Below, in pieces: positions 53,304-62,200 of a stretch of 64,000 nucleotides of DNA (positions within the stretch are counted from its first letter, which is position 1; each line of letters begins with the position of its first letter). The notes below the pieces were generated by a model. That model saw only the letters and a list, made by a program, of their open reading frames with translations, had not been told where the DNA came from and did no database searches. The position numbers and the translations under genes were made by a program. Origin of the DNA: Rhodanobacter sp. Soil772 (GTDB lineage Bacteria > Pseudomonadota > Gammaproteobacteria > Xanthomonadales > Rhodanobacteraceae); NCBI RefSeq assembly GCF_001428385.1, contig NZ_LMSK01000001.1:1355-65354 (forward strand), written 5' to 3'.

Positions 53304-54143
53304 ATGGACATGCAAGTACAGATCGGCAGGGCGCAGGCGTTCCGGCAGATGCACGATCGCACGGCGATCCTGCTGTTGCCGAATGCCTGGGATGCGGGCA
53401 GCGCGCGGCTGTTCGCGCAGCGCGGTTTTGCGGCGATCGCCACCACCAGCGCCGGCGTGGCCTGGTCGCTCGGCTACGCCGACGGCGAACAGGCGCCGCT
53501 GGCCGAGGTGCTGGCGGCGATCGCGCGGATCACGCGGGTGGTCGAGCTGCCGGTGACGGCGGATATCGAGACCGGCTACGGCGAGGCACCGGCGGACGTG
53601 GCGGCCACGGTGCGGGCGGTGATCGCGGCCGGCGCGGTGGGCATCAACCTGGAAGACGGCCGCCCCGGGCACGGCCCGCTGCGGCCCGTCGAGGAGGCCG
53701 CGGCACGGATCCGCGCCGCACGCGGGGCGGCCACTGCGGCTGGCGTGCCGATCGTGATCAACGCGCGGGTGGACAACTGGATGCAGCACGATGCCGCCGC
53801 TCCGGCCGAGCGTCTTGCCGATGCGGTGCAGCGTGCACAGGCCTATCTGGCGGCGGGCGCGGACTGCATCTATCCCATCGGCCTCGATGACCGTGCCACG
53901 CTGGCCGCGTTGGTGCAGGCCATCGACGCCCCGGTGAACGTCGCGGCCGGACCGGGTGTGCCGGGCCTGGCCGAGTTGGCGCGCCTTGGCGTGGCCCGCG
54001 TGAGCACGGCGACGCGTCTTGCCACACTGGCGCTGGCCGCGGTCGACCGGGCGGCAGGCGCCATGCTTGAAAGCGGCCGCTTCGACAGCCTGGCTGCAGA
54101 CTTCACCTACGCGGACGTGCAGCGGATGTTCGTGCATGCCTGA
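53304..54143 (+). CDS. Isocitrate lyase/PEP mutase superfamily protein
   Basis: A 279-residue TIM barrel. LLLPNAWDAGSARLFAQ, VTADIETGYGEAPADV, GINLEDGR and VINARVDNW are the superfamily motifs; the KKCGH-type loop of true isocitrate or methylisocitrate lyases is not evident, so it belongs to the oxaloacetate-hydrolase/carboxyphosphonoenolpyruvate-mutase-like side group. Reaction unknown. It overlaps mpg by eight bases. Confidence 0.8.
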   Translation: MDMQVQIGRAQAFRQMHDRTAILLLPNAWDAGSARLFAQRGFAAIATTSAGVAWSLGYADGEQAPLAEVLAAIARITRVVELPVTADIETGYGEAPADVAATVRAVIAAGAVGINLEDGRPGHGPLRPVEEAAARIRAARGAATAAGVPIVINARVDNWMQHDAAAPAERLADAVQRAQAYLAAGADCIYPIGLDDRATLAALVQAIDAPVNVAAGPGVPGLAELARLGVARVSTATRLATLALAAVDRAAGAMLESGRFDSLAADFTYADVQRMFVHA

Positions 54144-54726
54144 TCGTCACGTGGCACTGGATCGCGCGTTCTACCGGCGCGATCCGCGCGAGGTCGCGCC
54201 CGACCTGCTGAACAAGATCCTGCTGAGTGCGGACGGCCGCAGCGGTCGCATTGTGGAAACTGAGGCTTACTGCGGCTCGGTGGACCCGGCGGCGCACTCC
54301 TGGCGCGGCCGCACGGCGCGCAATGCGACGATGTTCGGCGCGCCGGGGTTGCTCTATGTGTATTTCACCTATGGCATGCACTGGTGCTGCAACCCGGTGT
54401 GCGGCGAGGAGGGCGAAGGCGTCGCGGTATTGTTGCGTGCGCTGGCGCCGCTGGACGGACTGCCCGCGATGCGTGCGGCGCGAACGAGTTGCCGCAGCGA
54501 TCGCGACTTGTGCCGTGGGCCGGCGCGGCTGTGCCAGGCGCTGGACATCGGCCGCGCGCAGGACGGCATCGACCTGGTCGGAGGCGCCAGCGGATTCAGC
54601 ATCGTCGACGACGGCATGCCGCCGCCCGCGGCTCCCGTGGCGACGACGCGCGTAGGCATCACCCGCGCGGCCGACGAGCCCTGGCGCTGGTACGTGCCGG
54701 GCGACCCGCACGTCTCGCGCCGCTGA
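54136..54726 (+). CDS. mpg: 3-methyladenine DNA glycosylase, AAG/Mpg family
   Basis: A 196-residue base-excision glycosylase. RIVETEAYCGSVDPAAHSWRGRTARNATMFGAPGLLYVYFTYGMHWCCN is the full Mpg core, holding the catalytic Glu (VETEAY) and the base-flipping Tyr; RGPARLCQALDI follows. Removes alkylated and deaminated purines. The ATG at 54136 overlaps the previous gene, suggesting coupling with an unrelated metabolic enzyme. Confidence 0.93.
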   Translation: MPDRHVALDRAFYRRDPREVAPDLLNKILLSADGRSGRIVETEAYCGSVDPAAHSWRGRTARNATMFGAPGLLYVYFTYGMHWCCNPVCGEEGEGVAVLLRALAPLDGLPAMRAARTSCRSDRDLCRGPARLCQALDIGRAQDGIDLVGGASGFSIVDDGMPPPAAPVATTRVGITRAADEPWRWYVPGDPHVSRR

Positions 54727-54754
54727 AGGGAACCGCGAATGCCCCCTTTTTTCT

Positions 54755-54782
54755 CGTCATTCCCGCTTTCGCGGGAATGACG
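54755..54782. repeat. Compact palindrome, REP-like
   Basis: CGTCATTCCCGC, loop TTTC, GCGGGAATGACG: a perfect 12-bp stem. It shares its core with the larger inverted repeat at 32301-32385. Located between mpg and chaB. There is no U-run on the 3' side for either strand. Confidence 0.8.
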
Positions 54783-54914
54783 GCATCGGAGTTTTCGAGA
54801 TTCCCAGGACGGAGCGCCGCGGTTACCGCGGCGGCAACATGAAGTTGACGACGGCTTGACCGCGCGTGGCACACGGTAGCGGCACATCATTTCTTCAGCT
54901 GCGAGGCTCGAGCC

Positions 54915-55181
54915 ATGCCATATGCATCCATCAGCGAGCTGCCCGATGCCGTGCGCGATCACGTGCCGAAACACGCGCAGGAGATCTACAAGGAGGCGTT
55001 CAACAGCGCTTGGAACGAGTACGCCGACAAGGACGCGCGCCGTGGCGACGAGTCGCGCGAAGAGGCCGCGCACAAGGTGGCCTGGGCGGCGGTGAAGAAG
55101 CAGTACCGCAAGGGCGCCGACGGCGACTGGCACGCGCAGTCGCCGTCGCGGAAGGTCAGGACGGCAGGCCGCGCGCCTTGA
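54915..55181 (+). CDS. chaB: ChaB family protein
   Basis: An 88-residue soluble protein; LPDAVRDHVPKHAQEIYKEAFNSAWNEY and AAHKVAWAAVKKQYRK are the ChaB pattern. ChaB was named as a regulator of the ChaA cation antiporter in E. coli; no chaA is present here and the true role is uncertain. Its last 26 bp overlap the convergent gene. Confidence 0.85.
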   Translation: MPYASISELPDAVRDHVPKHAQEIYKEAFNSAWNEYADKDARRGDESREEAAHKVAWAAVKKQYRKGADGDWHAQSPSRKVRTAGRAP

Positions 55182-55650
55182 GGAATTCGCGGGCGTTGTC
55201 CGCATCCTGCTCGAACCATGCGCGGGCCGAGCCGAGCCGGAACGTGTAGCCCCAGGCGTCCATGTCGGCCATCAGGCGCTCGCGCCCCACGCCGGGCAGT
55301 TCGTCGGCCAGCACGATCTGCAGGTAGCAGGTGGCGTCTTCTTCCTCGATCGAGTCGGTGGCGTCGGTATGGACGTCTGGACGTCTTTCCGGCGGCAGCA
55401 CGATCAGGTGGCCGGCCTCGTGCAGCAGCGAATGCACCGGGGTGTCGTCGCGGGCATAGACGGTGGCGCCGATGATGCCGGCCTCCTCGTCGCCCCAGAA
55501 GCTGCCGGGGATCGGTTCGCCCGGCGCCACCCATTGAAGCTGCAGGCCGAAGCGGCCGAGCAGGGCGGCCGGCGCGTCGAATCCGACCTGGCCCACACGC
55601 ATCACGGTGCTGGCCGGGTCGCCGGAGACAGGAGGAGTGGCGGGGTGCAT
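55156..55650 (-). CDS. Small putative zinc metallopeptidase-like protein (HEAGH)
   Basis: A 164-residue soluble protein. HSLLHEAGHLIVLP is an HExxH zinc-binding motif at about residue 78, and a downstream acidic stretch (ATDSIEEEDATCY) could supply a third ligand. It lacks an export signal. Family not identified; catalytic activity is not proven. It overlaps the convergent chaB 3' end. Confidence 0.6.
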   Translation of the reverse strand: MHPATPPVSGDPASTVMRVGQVGFDAPAALLGRFGLQLQWVAPGEPIPGSFWGDEEAGIIGATVYARDDTPVHSLLHEAGHLIVLPPERRPDVHTDATDSIEEEDATCYLQIVLADELPGVGRERLMADMDAWGYTFRLGSARAWFEQDADNAREFLKARGLPS

Positions 55651-55738
55651 GGGTGTGCGCGGCGGGCGCGGATGACTTCGGTGGGAAAGGGCGCCGGGCG
55701 ACGCGGGGTCGCCCGGCGGTCAGGCTGTCGGCGATCGC

Positions 55739-56023
55739 TCAGCCGGTCTTGGCTTCGCTCTTGGCGGCCAGCTTGCCTTCCGGCAGGGTGACCGAGAGTT
55801 CGAGGATCTCGTGGCCGCTGTCGCGCTCGAAGTTGATGTTGATCGCATCGAGGTCGACGTGGACGTATTTCTTGATCACTTCAAGCAGTTCGTTGCGCAT
55901 CATCGGCAGGTAGTCCGGTGCGCCGCGGGTGGAGCGCTCCTGCGCCACGATGATGCGCAGGCGCTCGCGCGCCACCGTGGCGGTGGCTTCGGGCTTGCGC
56001 TTCAGGAAATCGAGAATACCCAT
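55739..56023 (-). CDS. minE: Cell-division topological specificity factor MinE
   Basis: A 94-residue protein. MGILDFLKRK is the membrane-targeting sequence, RLRIIVAQERSTRGAPDYLPMMRNELLEVIKKYV the MinD-binding helix and the VDLDAININFERD strand the topology domain. It drives the pole-to-pole oscillation of MinCD. GGAGG precedes the ATG at 56023. Last gene of minCDE. Confidence 0.96.
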   Translation of the reverse strand: MGILDFLKRKPEATATVARERLRIIVAQERSTRGAPDYLPMMRNELLEVIKKYVHVDLDAININFERDSGHEILELSVTLPEGKLAAKSEAKTG

Positions 56024-56028
56024 CGTGA

Positions 56029-56844
56029 TCAACCTCCGAACACGCGCTGGAGAAAGCCCTTCTTGGGCACGTCGATGAAGCGCAACGGGCGCTCTTCGCC
56101 GAGGATGCGGGCCACCGTGTCGCCGTAGGCCTGGCCGGCGTGTGAGTTGGCGTCGACGATCACCGGAATGCCGTTGTTGGAGGCGGTCAGCACGTTCTCC
56201 GATTCGGGGATCACGCCGACCACCTCGATGCCGAGGATCTCCTCGACGTCCTTGACGCTGAGCATTTCGCCGATCGCCACGCGCGCCGGGTTGTAGCGGG
56301 TCAGCAGCAGGTGCTGGGTGACCGGCTTTTCGCCTTTCTCCGCGCGCCGGGTCTTGCTGGCGAGCAGGCCGAGGATGCGGTCGGAATCGCGCACCGAGGA
56401 CACTTCCGGGTTGACCACCACCACCGCGTGGTCGGCGAAGTACATCGCCAGGTGGGCGCCTTTCTCGATGCCGGCCGGGGAGTCACAGACAACGTAGTCG
56501 AAGCCGTCTTCGGACAGGCCGTCGAGCACCTTCTCGACGCCTTCCTGGGTCAGCGCGTCCTTGTCGCGGGTCTGGCTGGCGGCCAGCACGTACAGGTTGT
56601 CGTAACGCTTGTCCTTGATCAGCGACTGCTTCAGCGTGGATTCGCCGTGCACGACGTTGACGAAGTCGTACACCACGCGCCGTTCGCAGCCCATGATCAG
56701 GTCGAGATTGCGCAGGCCGACGTCGAAGTCGATGACGGCGGTTTTCTTGCCGGCCATGGCCAGGCCGGTGGCGAGCGAGGCGCTGGTCGTCGTCTTGCCG
56801 ACGCCGCCTTTGCCGGAGGTGACAACGATAATCTCAGCAGTCAA
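56029..56844 (-). CDS. minD: Septum-site ATPase MinD (TTG start)
   Basis: A 271-residue ParA-type ATPase. The deviant Walker A TSGKGGVGKTTTSASLA, the FVNVVHGESTLKQ segment, YVVCDSPAGIEKGAHLA (Walker B region) and the C-terminal membrane helix (KKGFLQRVFGG) are all present. The start is a TTG at 56844 preceded by GGAG; no ATG would keep the conserved N-terminus. Five bases separate it from minE. Confidence 0.95.
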   Translation of the reverse strand: MTAEIIVVTSGKGGVGKTTTSASLATGLAMAGKKTAVIDFDVGLRNLDLIMGCERRVVYDFVNVVHGESTLKQSLIKDKRYDNLYVLAASQTRDKDALTQEGVEKVLDGLSEDGFDYVVCDSPAGIEKGAHLAMYFADHAVVVVNPEVSSVRDSDRILGLLASKTRRAEKGEKPVTQHLLLTRYNPARVAIGEMLSVKDVEEILGIEVVGVIPESENVLTASNNGIPVIVDANSHAGQAYGDTVARILGEERPLRFIDVPKKGFLQRVFGG

Positions 56845-56881
56845 GGGCCCATCTCCGCATAGTTGTTTTTGTTGTAGGTGA

Positions 56882-57652
56882 TTACAGCTTGGCGATCAAC
56901 AGCTTGTCGCCTTCGAGCCAGCATTGCACGGACTGGCCCTCGAGGTCGTCGGGAATCTGCTCGAACACGCGATATTGCCCGGCGATCGCCACCAGCTCGG
57001 CGCGAAAGTCAGAGACGAAAATGCGCGCCTTCGCGTCGCCCTGCGCGCCGGCCATGGCGCGGCCGCGCAGGCCGCCGTAAATGTGGATGTTGCCGTCGGC
57101 GATCACTTCGGCACCGTTGGCGACGGCGCCGGTGACGATGAGGTCGCGGTCGCGCGCGTAGATCTGCTGGCCCGAGCGCACCGAGCCGGCATGGTGCTGC
57201 GCGCCCTGCATGCTGCCGGGAGGCGGCGCGGACAGGATCGGCTCGCGCTGCACCGCCGGGGCGGGTTCGGCGTGCCGGGCCGGTTCGGCGGCGGGCGCGT
57301 TGCCCTGGGCCGGCTCGTAGGCGGCGCGGAACTTGGCGATCAATGGCAGGCCCATGCGCTTGGCCAGCGCCTCGGTCTCGCTGGTGCCGTAGGCCAGGCC
57401 CACCGGCAGCATGCCGGCGCTGCGCACCGCTTCGAGCAAGGCATCGACGGCGCCGTCGTCGGGCAGGTCGAGCAGGTGGCTCAGGTCCAGCACCACGGCG
57501 GCGCGGGCAAACATCTGCGGCGCGGCGCGCACGCGGCGTTCGAGTTCGTCGCACAGCGCGGCGGCGTCGACCCGGCGCACGCGCACGCAGGCAATGCCGA
57601 CCTGGCCGAAGCGCAGATCGCAGGCGTCGGCGGTATCCATTTTTGCGCTCAT
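56882..57652 (-). CDS. minC: Septum-site inhibitor MinC
   Basis: A 256-residue FtsZ inhibitor. The N-terminal domain (VVLDLSHLLDLPDD, PVGLAYGTSETEALAKRMGLPLI) is joined by an Ala/Pro-rich linker to the C-terminal beta helix that binds MinD (RDLIVTGAVANGAEVIADGNIHIYGGLRGRAMAG). The ATG at 57652 overlaps the upstream GNAT gene by four bases, so the GNAT is part of the min operon. Confidence 0.93.
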   Translation of the reverse strand: MSAKMDTADACDLRFGQVGIACVRVRRVDAAALCDELERRVRAAPQMFARAAVVLDLSHLLDLPDDGAVDALLEAVRSAGMLPVGLAYGTSETEALAKRMGLPLIAKFRAAYEPAQGNAPAAEPARHAEPAPAVQREPILSAPPPGSMQGAQHHAGSVRSGQQIYARDRDLIVTGAVANGAEVIADGNIHIYGGLRGRAMAGAQGDAKARIFVSDFRAELVAIAGQYRVFEQIPDDLEGQSVQCWLEGDKLLIAKL

Positions 57653-58269
57653 GCGTGCCGCTCCCCGGCGGCGCGGCGCGAGGTGCTGTCGTGCAGGAAA
57701 CGGTGCTCGCGTTCGGCCAGCCACGGCACGTCGGGCAGGCCGCCGTGCTCGAGCCAGGTGTCGCGCACGTAGGCGTAGCTGGGCAGGTCGCGGGCCAGCA
57801 GGCTGACCTGCGGGCCGTGTTCGCCCATGCGCTGCTGGCCGACTTCCTGGAAACCGTAGGTGCCGTGGAACAGCACCACCACGTCGTCGCGCGGCTCCAG
57901 GAACACCTCGCAGGTGAGCAGCGGCACGCGCACCTCGGCGTAGCTGTGCACGTCGCAATAGAAGATGCGGCCCAGGCCGTGGCGGCGGTAGGCGTTGGCG
58001 ATCACGATGCGGTCGATGTAGACGAACTGCGGGTAGTGTTCGGCAAACCAGCGGTAGTTCGGGCTGTCGTAGCTGCTGCCTTCGCGCAGCGCGATCAGGA
58101 ACCCGGCCAGGTGACCGTCGATCTCGGCCACGCGAAAATACTCGGCGTGCTCGTGGAAGTAGCGCAACTGGGCTATATCGAGGGCGAGGATGGAGCGACC
58201 GGCAGCGTTGTTGAGCGCCAGTACGGCATCCAGGTCGTGCTCGCGCACGTCGCGGATGGCAAGGGCCAT
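57649..58269 (-). CDS. GNAT-family acetyltransferase coupled to min genes
   Basis: A 206-residue acetyltransferase. DGHLAGFLIALREG and RIVIANAYRRHGLGRIFYCDV form the acetyl-CoA site (RRxGLG), and VFHGTYGFQEVGQQRMGE is the usual C-terminal strand. Substrate unknown. GGAG precedes the ATG at 58269. The ATGA overlap with minC implies co-expression with the division-site genes. Confidence 0.82.
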   Translation of the reverse strand: MALAIRDVREHDLDAVLALNNAAGRSILALDIAQLRYFHEHAEYFRVAEIDGHLAGFLIALREGSSYDSPNYRWFAEHYPQFVYIDRIVIANAYRRHGLGRIFYCDVHSYAEVRVPLLTCEVFLEPRDDVVVLFHGTYGFQEVGQQRMGEHGPQVSLLARDLPSYAYVRDTWLEHGGLPDVPWLAEREHRFLHDSTSRRAAGERHA

Positions 58270-58432
58270 TCGTTGCTCCGCAATGATGGAATCGGGGACG
58301 AGGTCGGGCCGCAGCCTCGCACAAGGACGCATTATGACATGCGGCCGTGGCCCGTACATCTCGCAAGGGCACATGTGAAAGCTTCGTAAAATGGTTCGGC
58401 ATGGCTTTCGGCAGGGGGTGACTTCCCGCGCA

Positions 58433-58460
58433 TTGCACGGACTTCGCGCTCCCCTATGAT
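58433..58460 (+). promoter_or_regulatory. Promoter of the two-component operon
   Basis: TTGCAC (58433-58438) and TATGAT (58455-58460), 16 bp apart. The predicted start of transcription, around 58467, coincides with the ATG at 58468, so the kinase mRNA may be leaderless. Confidence 0.5.
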
Positions 58461-58467
58461 GCCGGAC

Positions 58468-59691
58468 ATGCAATTGTCCAATTTCAATCACGTCCGCCTG
58501 CTGCGCTACGCCGGGTTGTTTACCTACCTGTGCGTCGGCACGCCGTTGATCACCAACTGGGCGGCCGAACGTGTGAGCCTGCTGCACCGCCCCAACTTTG
58601 CCCTGCTGTTGTGGACGCTGTGCTACCTGCTGTTCGGGCTGCTGTACTGGGTGGTGACCAGCAACCTCGGCTCACGTCGTTACCAGGGGCTGCGCCTGCT
58701 GGGGCTCGTCGCGATGAGCACCTTCGCGATGGCGGTGGGCTGGTACAGCCACAGTGGGTTGTCGGCCATGTTGATGGCGATCAGCGCGGTGGCGCTGCCG
58801 TGGCTGCTGCCGGTCTGGCTCGGCGTGCTCTGCATCGTGCTGCAGAACCTCAGCCTGGTTGCGGTGTTTGTGAACTTCCCCGAATACGACCATAGCGTGG
58901 GCCTGGCTTTCCTGCAGACCAGCATCTATCTGGGCATCTCCGCACTGACCTACATTGCGTCGATGGCGGCCAGCCAGCAAGCCGAACAGCGCGAAGTGCA
59001 GCGCCGGCTGAACTCCGAGTTGCGCGCTACCCGCGCCCTGCTGGCCGAGTCCAGCCGGATCGCCGAGCGCATGCGCATCGCGCGCGACCTGCACGACCTG
59101 ATCGGCCATCACCTGACCGCGCTGAGCCTGAACCTGGAGGTGGCCAGCCACCTCACCAACGAGGCGGCTGGCGCGCACGTGCGCAAGGCGCAGAGCACGG
59201 CCAAGCTGCTGCTGGCCGACGTGCGCGAGGTGGTCAGCGAGTTGCGCCAGGACGATGCGATCGACCTGACCCAGGCGCTGCGCAGTCTCACCGAGGGCGT
59301 GCCCGGCCTGAGCGTGCACGTGATCATGCCGCCGCGCTTCAGCGTGGAGGACCCGCGCCGCGCCCAGGTGCTGCTGCGTTGCGCCCAGGAAATCATCACC
59401 AATACCGCCAAGCACGCCGGCGCGCGCAACCTGTGGCTGAACTTCGCCTATGCCGGGGAAAACCTGCTGGGCCTGCACGCGCGCGACGACGGTCGCGGTG
59501 CCGAGAACGTCGAGCCGGGCAATGGCCTGTCCGGCATGCGCGAGCGGCTGGCCGAATTCGGCGGCAGCGTGACGCTGGAAACCGGCTTGAGCCAGGGCTT
59601 TGCACTGACCGTACGGCTACCGCTGGGCGAGCACACCGCGCTGGCGCACGCGCCGACGCGGTTTGAGCCGCCGGCGCTGAATGTGTCGTAA
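58468..59691 (+). CDS. DesK-like sensor histidine kinase (HisKA_3)
   Basis: A 407-residue membrane kinase. Five or six hydrophobic helices fill residues 1-165, then a coiled linker, the H-box RIARDLHDLIGHHLTALSLNLEV with the phospho-acceptor His, and an ATPase domain with EIITNTAKHAGA and DDGRGAENVEPGNGLSGMRERL. The multi-helix sensor resembles DesK, which senses membrane fluidity. ATGs at 58456 and 58459 lie within the -10 element, so 58468 is preferred. Confidence 0.88.
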   Translation: MQLSNFNHVRLLRYAGLFTYLCVGTPLITNWAAERVSLLHRPNFALLLWTLCYLLFGLLYWVVTSNLGSRRYQGLRLLGLVAMSTFAMAVGWYSHSGLSAMLMAISAVALPWLLPVWLGVLCIVLQNLSLVAVFVNFPEYDHSVGLAFLQTSIYLGISALTYIASMAASQQAEQREVQRRLNSELRATRALLAESSRIAERMRIARDLHDLIGHHLTALSLNLEVASHLTNEAAGAHVRKAQSTAKLLLADVREVVSELRQDDAIDLTQALRSLTEGVPGLSVHVIMPPRFSVEDPRRAQVLLRCAQEIITNTAKHAGARNLWLNFAYAGENLLGLHARDDGRGAENVEPGNGLSGMRERLAEFGGSVTLETGLSQGFALTVRLPLGEHTALAHAPTRFEPPALNVS

Positions 59692-59797
59692 TCTTGGCGG
59701 CCCGCGCTGGGGCGCAAAGTGCGCCGGTGTTGGCAACGACCCGGCCCGCCAGCTGCCAATATCACTTTCTTGAGTCATGTTTGCCCGAGGATCCGCG

Positions 59798-60439
59798 ATG
59801 ATTTCCGTTTGTCTCGTCGACGACCAGAATCTGGTGCGCCAGGGCGTTCGCTCGCTGCTGGACCTGGCTGAAGATATCCGCGTGGTGGCCGAGTGCGCCG
59901 ACGGCGCCCAGGCCGTGCAGGACATTCCGCGGATCAAGCCCGACGTGGTGCTGCTGGATCTGCGCATGCCGAACATGAGCGGGCTGGAAGTGCTGCAGGC
60001 GTTGTCCGCCCGCAACGAACTGCCGCCGACCATCATCCTGACCACCTTCGACGACGATCAGCTGGTGCTGCAGGGGCTCAAGGCCGGCGCGCGCGGCTAC
60101 CTGCTGAAGGACGTCTCGCTGGAGCAGCTGGTCGAGGCCGTGCGCACCGTGGCCGGCGGCGGCTCGCTGGTGGCGCCGATGGTCACCCAGCGCCTGATGG
60201 CCGGGGTGGCGCGGATGCAGAACAATTTCACCAGCCTGGAGCAGCCCGATCCGCTGACCGAGCGCGAGACCGAGATCCTGCGGCTGCTGTCCGGCGGCTA
60301 CAGCAACAAGGAGATCGCCAACTCGCTGAAGGTGGCCGAAGGCACGGTGAAAAACCACGTTTCCAACATCCTGTCCAAGCTGGGCGTGCGCGACCGCACC
60401 CGTGCCGTGCTGAAAGCGCTGGAAATGGGCATCGTCTGA
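59798..60439 (+). CDS. NarL/LuxR-family response regulator
   Basis: A 213-residue regulator. The receiver has the acidic pair (VCLVDDQNLVRQGV), the phospho-acceptor Asp in DVVLLDLRMPNMSG, a Thr (TTFDDD) and Lys (LLKDVS); the C-terminal LuxR-type helix-turn-helix reads LTERETEILRLLSGGYSNKEIANSL. Partner of the kinase 106 bp upstream. GAGG precedes the ATG at 59798; an ATG at 59777 is less likely. Confidence 0.92.
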   Translation: MISVCLVDDQNLVRQGVRSLLDLAEDIRVVAECADGAQAVQDIPRIKPDVVLLDLRMPNMSGLEVLQALSARNELPPTIILTTFDDDQLVLQGLKAGARGYLLKDVSLEQLVEAVRTVAGGGSLVAPMVTQRLMAGVARMQNNFTSLEQPDPLTERETEILRLLSGGYSNKEIANSLKVAEGTVKNHVSNILSKLGVRDRTRAVLKALEMGIV

Positions 60440-60668
60440 AACAAGCCCGGGAGCCGGCGCTGGCGGCCATGCCGCAGCCCGCTTTTGGCCTTCCGGATGG
60501 GGCAATGCCGACGATAGCGTTCCAGCCCGTGAGCAAGTAACATCCGTTGCTTCGGCGTTTGCCGACCCCCTGCCATGGCCCTCGGAGTGAACCCTCGGGC
60601 GGGCCCGCGCGGACGGCTGGGGCAACACTATCTAGGTATGGCGTAAAGACGCTTCGGAGAACTCTGGA

Positions 60669-62036
60669 ATGATGCGTGTCTTTGAATTTCTTGTTGCCCT
60701 GGTCATCGTTGCGATCATCGGTGTCCTGGCGGCTGTGGTCATGCCCGGCAGCGGTCATGTGGAGCGCCAGCTGGTCATCGGCAAGGACATGCGGCAGGTC
60801 TACGACGTGCTCGACAACTACCGCCGGTTGCCGGACTACTCCGTGCTGCGCTCGTTCGACCCGAACATCCAGTTCAGCTTCTCCGGCAAGTCGTACGGCC
60901 CCGGTGCCGAGGTCAGCTGGACCAGCACCGACCCCAAGGTCGGCAACGGCGGCCTGACCATCGCCAGCGCCACGCCGGATTTCGACAAGATCGACAGCAA
61001 CACCAAGACCGCCAGCATCATCTGGAACCTGGACAACAGCTGGCGCGGTCTGGACAAGCATTTCACGCTGGACCTGGAGCGCCAGGGCAGCCGCGGCCAG
61101 CTGACCCAGGTCACCTGGTCGTATGACGTTTCCTACGGCTGGAACCTGGTCAACCGCTTTGCCAACCTGTACATCCATGGCGATCCCGACTCGTTCATCC
61201 AGTTCAGCCTGAACAACCTGCAGAACGTGCTGGCCGGCGTGCCGAACATCGACTACAGCCAGCTGATCCCGTACATCGAACAGACCCAGCCGACCCCGGT
61301 GCTGCTGGTGTCCACCTCGATCCAGCGCAAGGACGGCATGGAGGCCGTGGAAGACGCCATCGTCAAGGCAAACACCGAGGTCCAGGCGGCGGCCAAGAAG
61401 CTCGGCGTGAACGTCACCGGTTCGCGGATCCTGATCACCACCAACTATGGCGACCAGACCTACAGCTTCGACGTGGCGTTCCCGATCGACTCCAGCACGC
61501 TGACCATCAACGGCCAGAGCGAGCAGCTGACCGCGGCGACCCCGCCGTCGCTGGACGCCTCCGGCGCGCCGGCCGAGGCCAGCAGCGCCGCCGTTGCCGC
61601 GGATGCCAGCGTCGCTGCCGGCGGCCGCGACCGCTACGGTCGCCTGGTGGTGGACGGCAACGTGCGCGCCACGCTGGCCTTCGGCGGTGCAGCGTTGAAG
61701 GGTGTGTGGAACGGCACCTTTGCCGGCGTGCCGCAGACCCGCGACATGCTCAAGGCTTATGCGCAGACCCACGGCTACAAGTACGACGACGTGATCAACC
61801 GCACCTACGACCTGATCGCGACGCCGGAAGTGAAGGACGCCGGCGGCAACATCACCACGTACGCGAAGTACAACGTGTTCCTGCCGATCAGCAACGCGCC
61901 GGAGCAGACCCCGGAGCAGGAAGCCGGCTTGCAGCCGCCGACGCTGGACGAAGCGGCTCCGGCCGCATCGGGTTCGGCACCGGCCCCGGCCGGCAGCGCT
62001 GCCGCGCCGGCCGAGGCAGCCAGCGCCGGCGAATAA
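60669..62036 (+). CDS. SRPBCC-family membrane-anchored protein
   Basis: A 455-residue protein. An N-terminal membrane helix (VFEFLVALVIVAIIGVLAAVVM) is followed by a START/polyketide-cyclase-like domain (RQLVIGKDMRQVYDVLDNYRRLPDYSVLRSFDPN), a second alpha/beta region (about residues 205-385) and a low-complexity Ala/Pro-rich tail from about 415. It probably binds a hydrophobic ligand in the periplasm. It ends at a strong terminator. Function unknown. Confidence 0.75.
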   Translation: MMRVFEFLVALVIVAIIGVLAAVVMPGSGHVERQLVIGKDMRQVYDVLDNYRRLPDYSVLRSFDPNIQFSFSGKSYGPGAEVSWTSTDPKVGNGGLTIASATPDFDKIDSNTKTASIIWNLDNSWRGLDKHFTLDLERQGSRGQLTQVTWSYDVSYGWNLVNRFANLYIHGDPDSFIQFSLNNLQNVLAGVPNIDYSQLIPYIEQTQPTPVLLVSTSIQRKDGMEAVEDAIVKANTEVQAAAKKLGVNVTGSRILITTNYGDQTYSFDVAFPIDSSTLTINGQSEQLTAATPPSLDASGAPAEASSAAVAADASVAAGGRDRYGRLVVDGNVRATLAFGGAALKGVWNGTFAGVPQTRDMLKAYAQTHGYKYDDVINRTYDLIATPEVKDAGGNITTYAKYNVFLPISNAPEQTPEQEAGLQPPTLDEAAPAASGSAPAPAGSAAAPAEAASAGE

Positions 62037-62060
62037 GCCGGGCGCCGCTGCAGTACGTCG

Positions 62061-62092
62061 AAAGGCCCTTCCATCCGGAAGGGCCTTTTCTT
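62061..62092 (+). terminator. Rho-independent terminator after the SRPBCC gene
   Basis: AAAGGCCCTTCC, loop ATCC, GGAAGGGCCTTT followed by TCTTTT: a perfect 12-bp stem, 25 bp after the stop codon. Confidence 0.9.
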
Positions 62093-62200
62093 TTCAGGCC
62101 GCAGGCCAGTGTCTTGCGGTACATTGCAGGGCGAGCCGCGGCGTCGATCAGCAGACCCGCCCGCGCTCGACGCGACCCCCGCCACAGCCCACCGCCGGAC

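Noticed and set aside
54755-54782. Palindrome after mpg as a terminator
   Set aside because: No U-run follows the stem on either strand; the T-rich tract lies on the wrong side for mpg.
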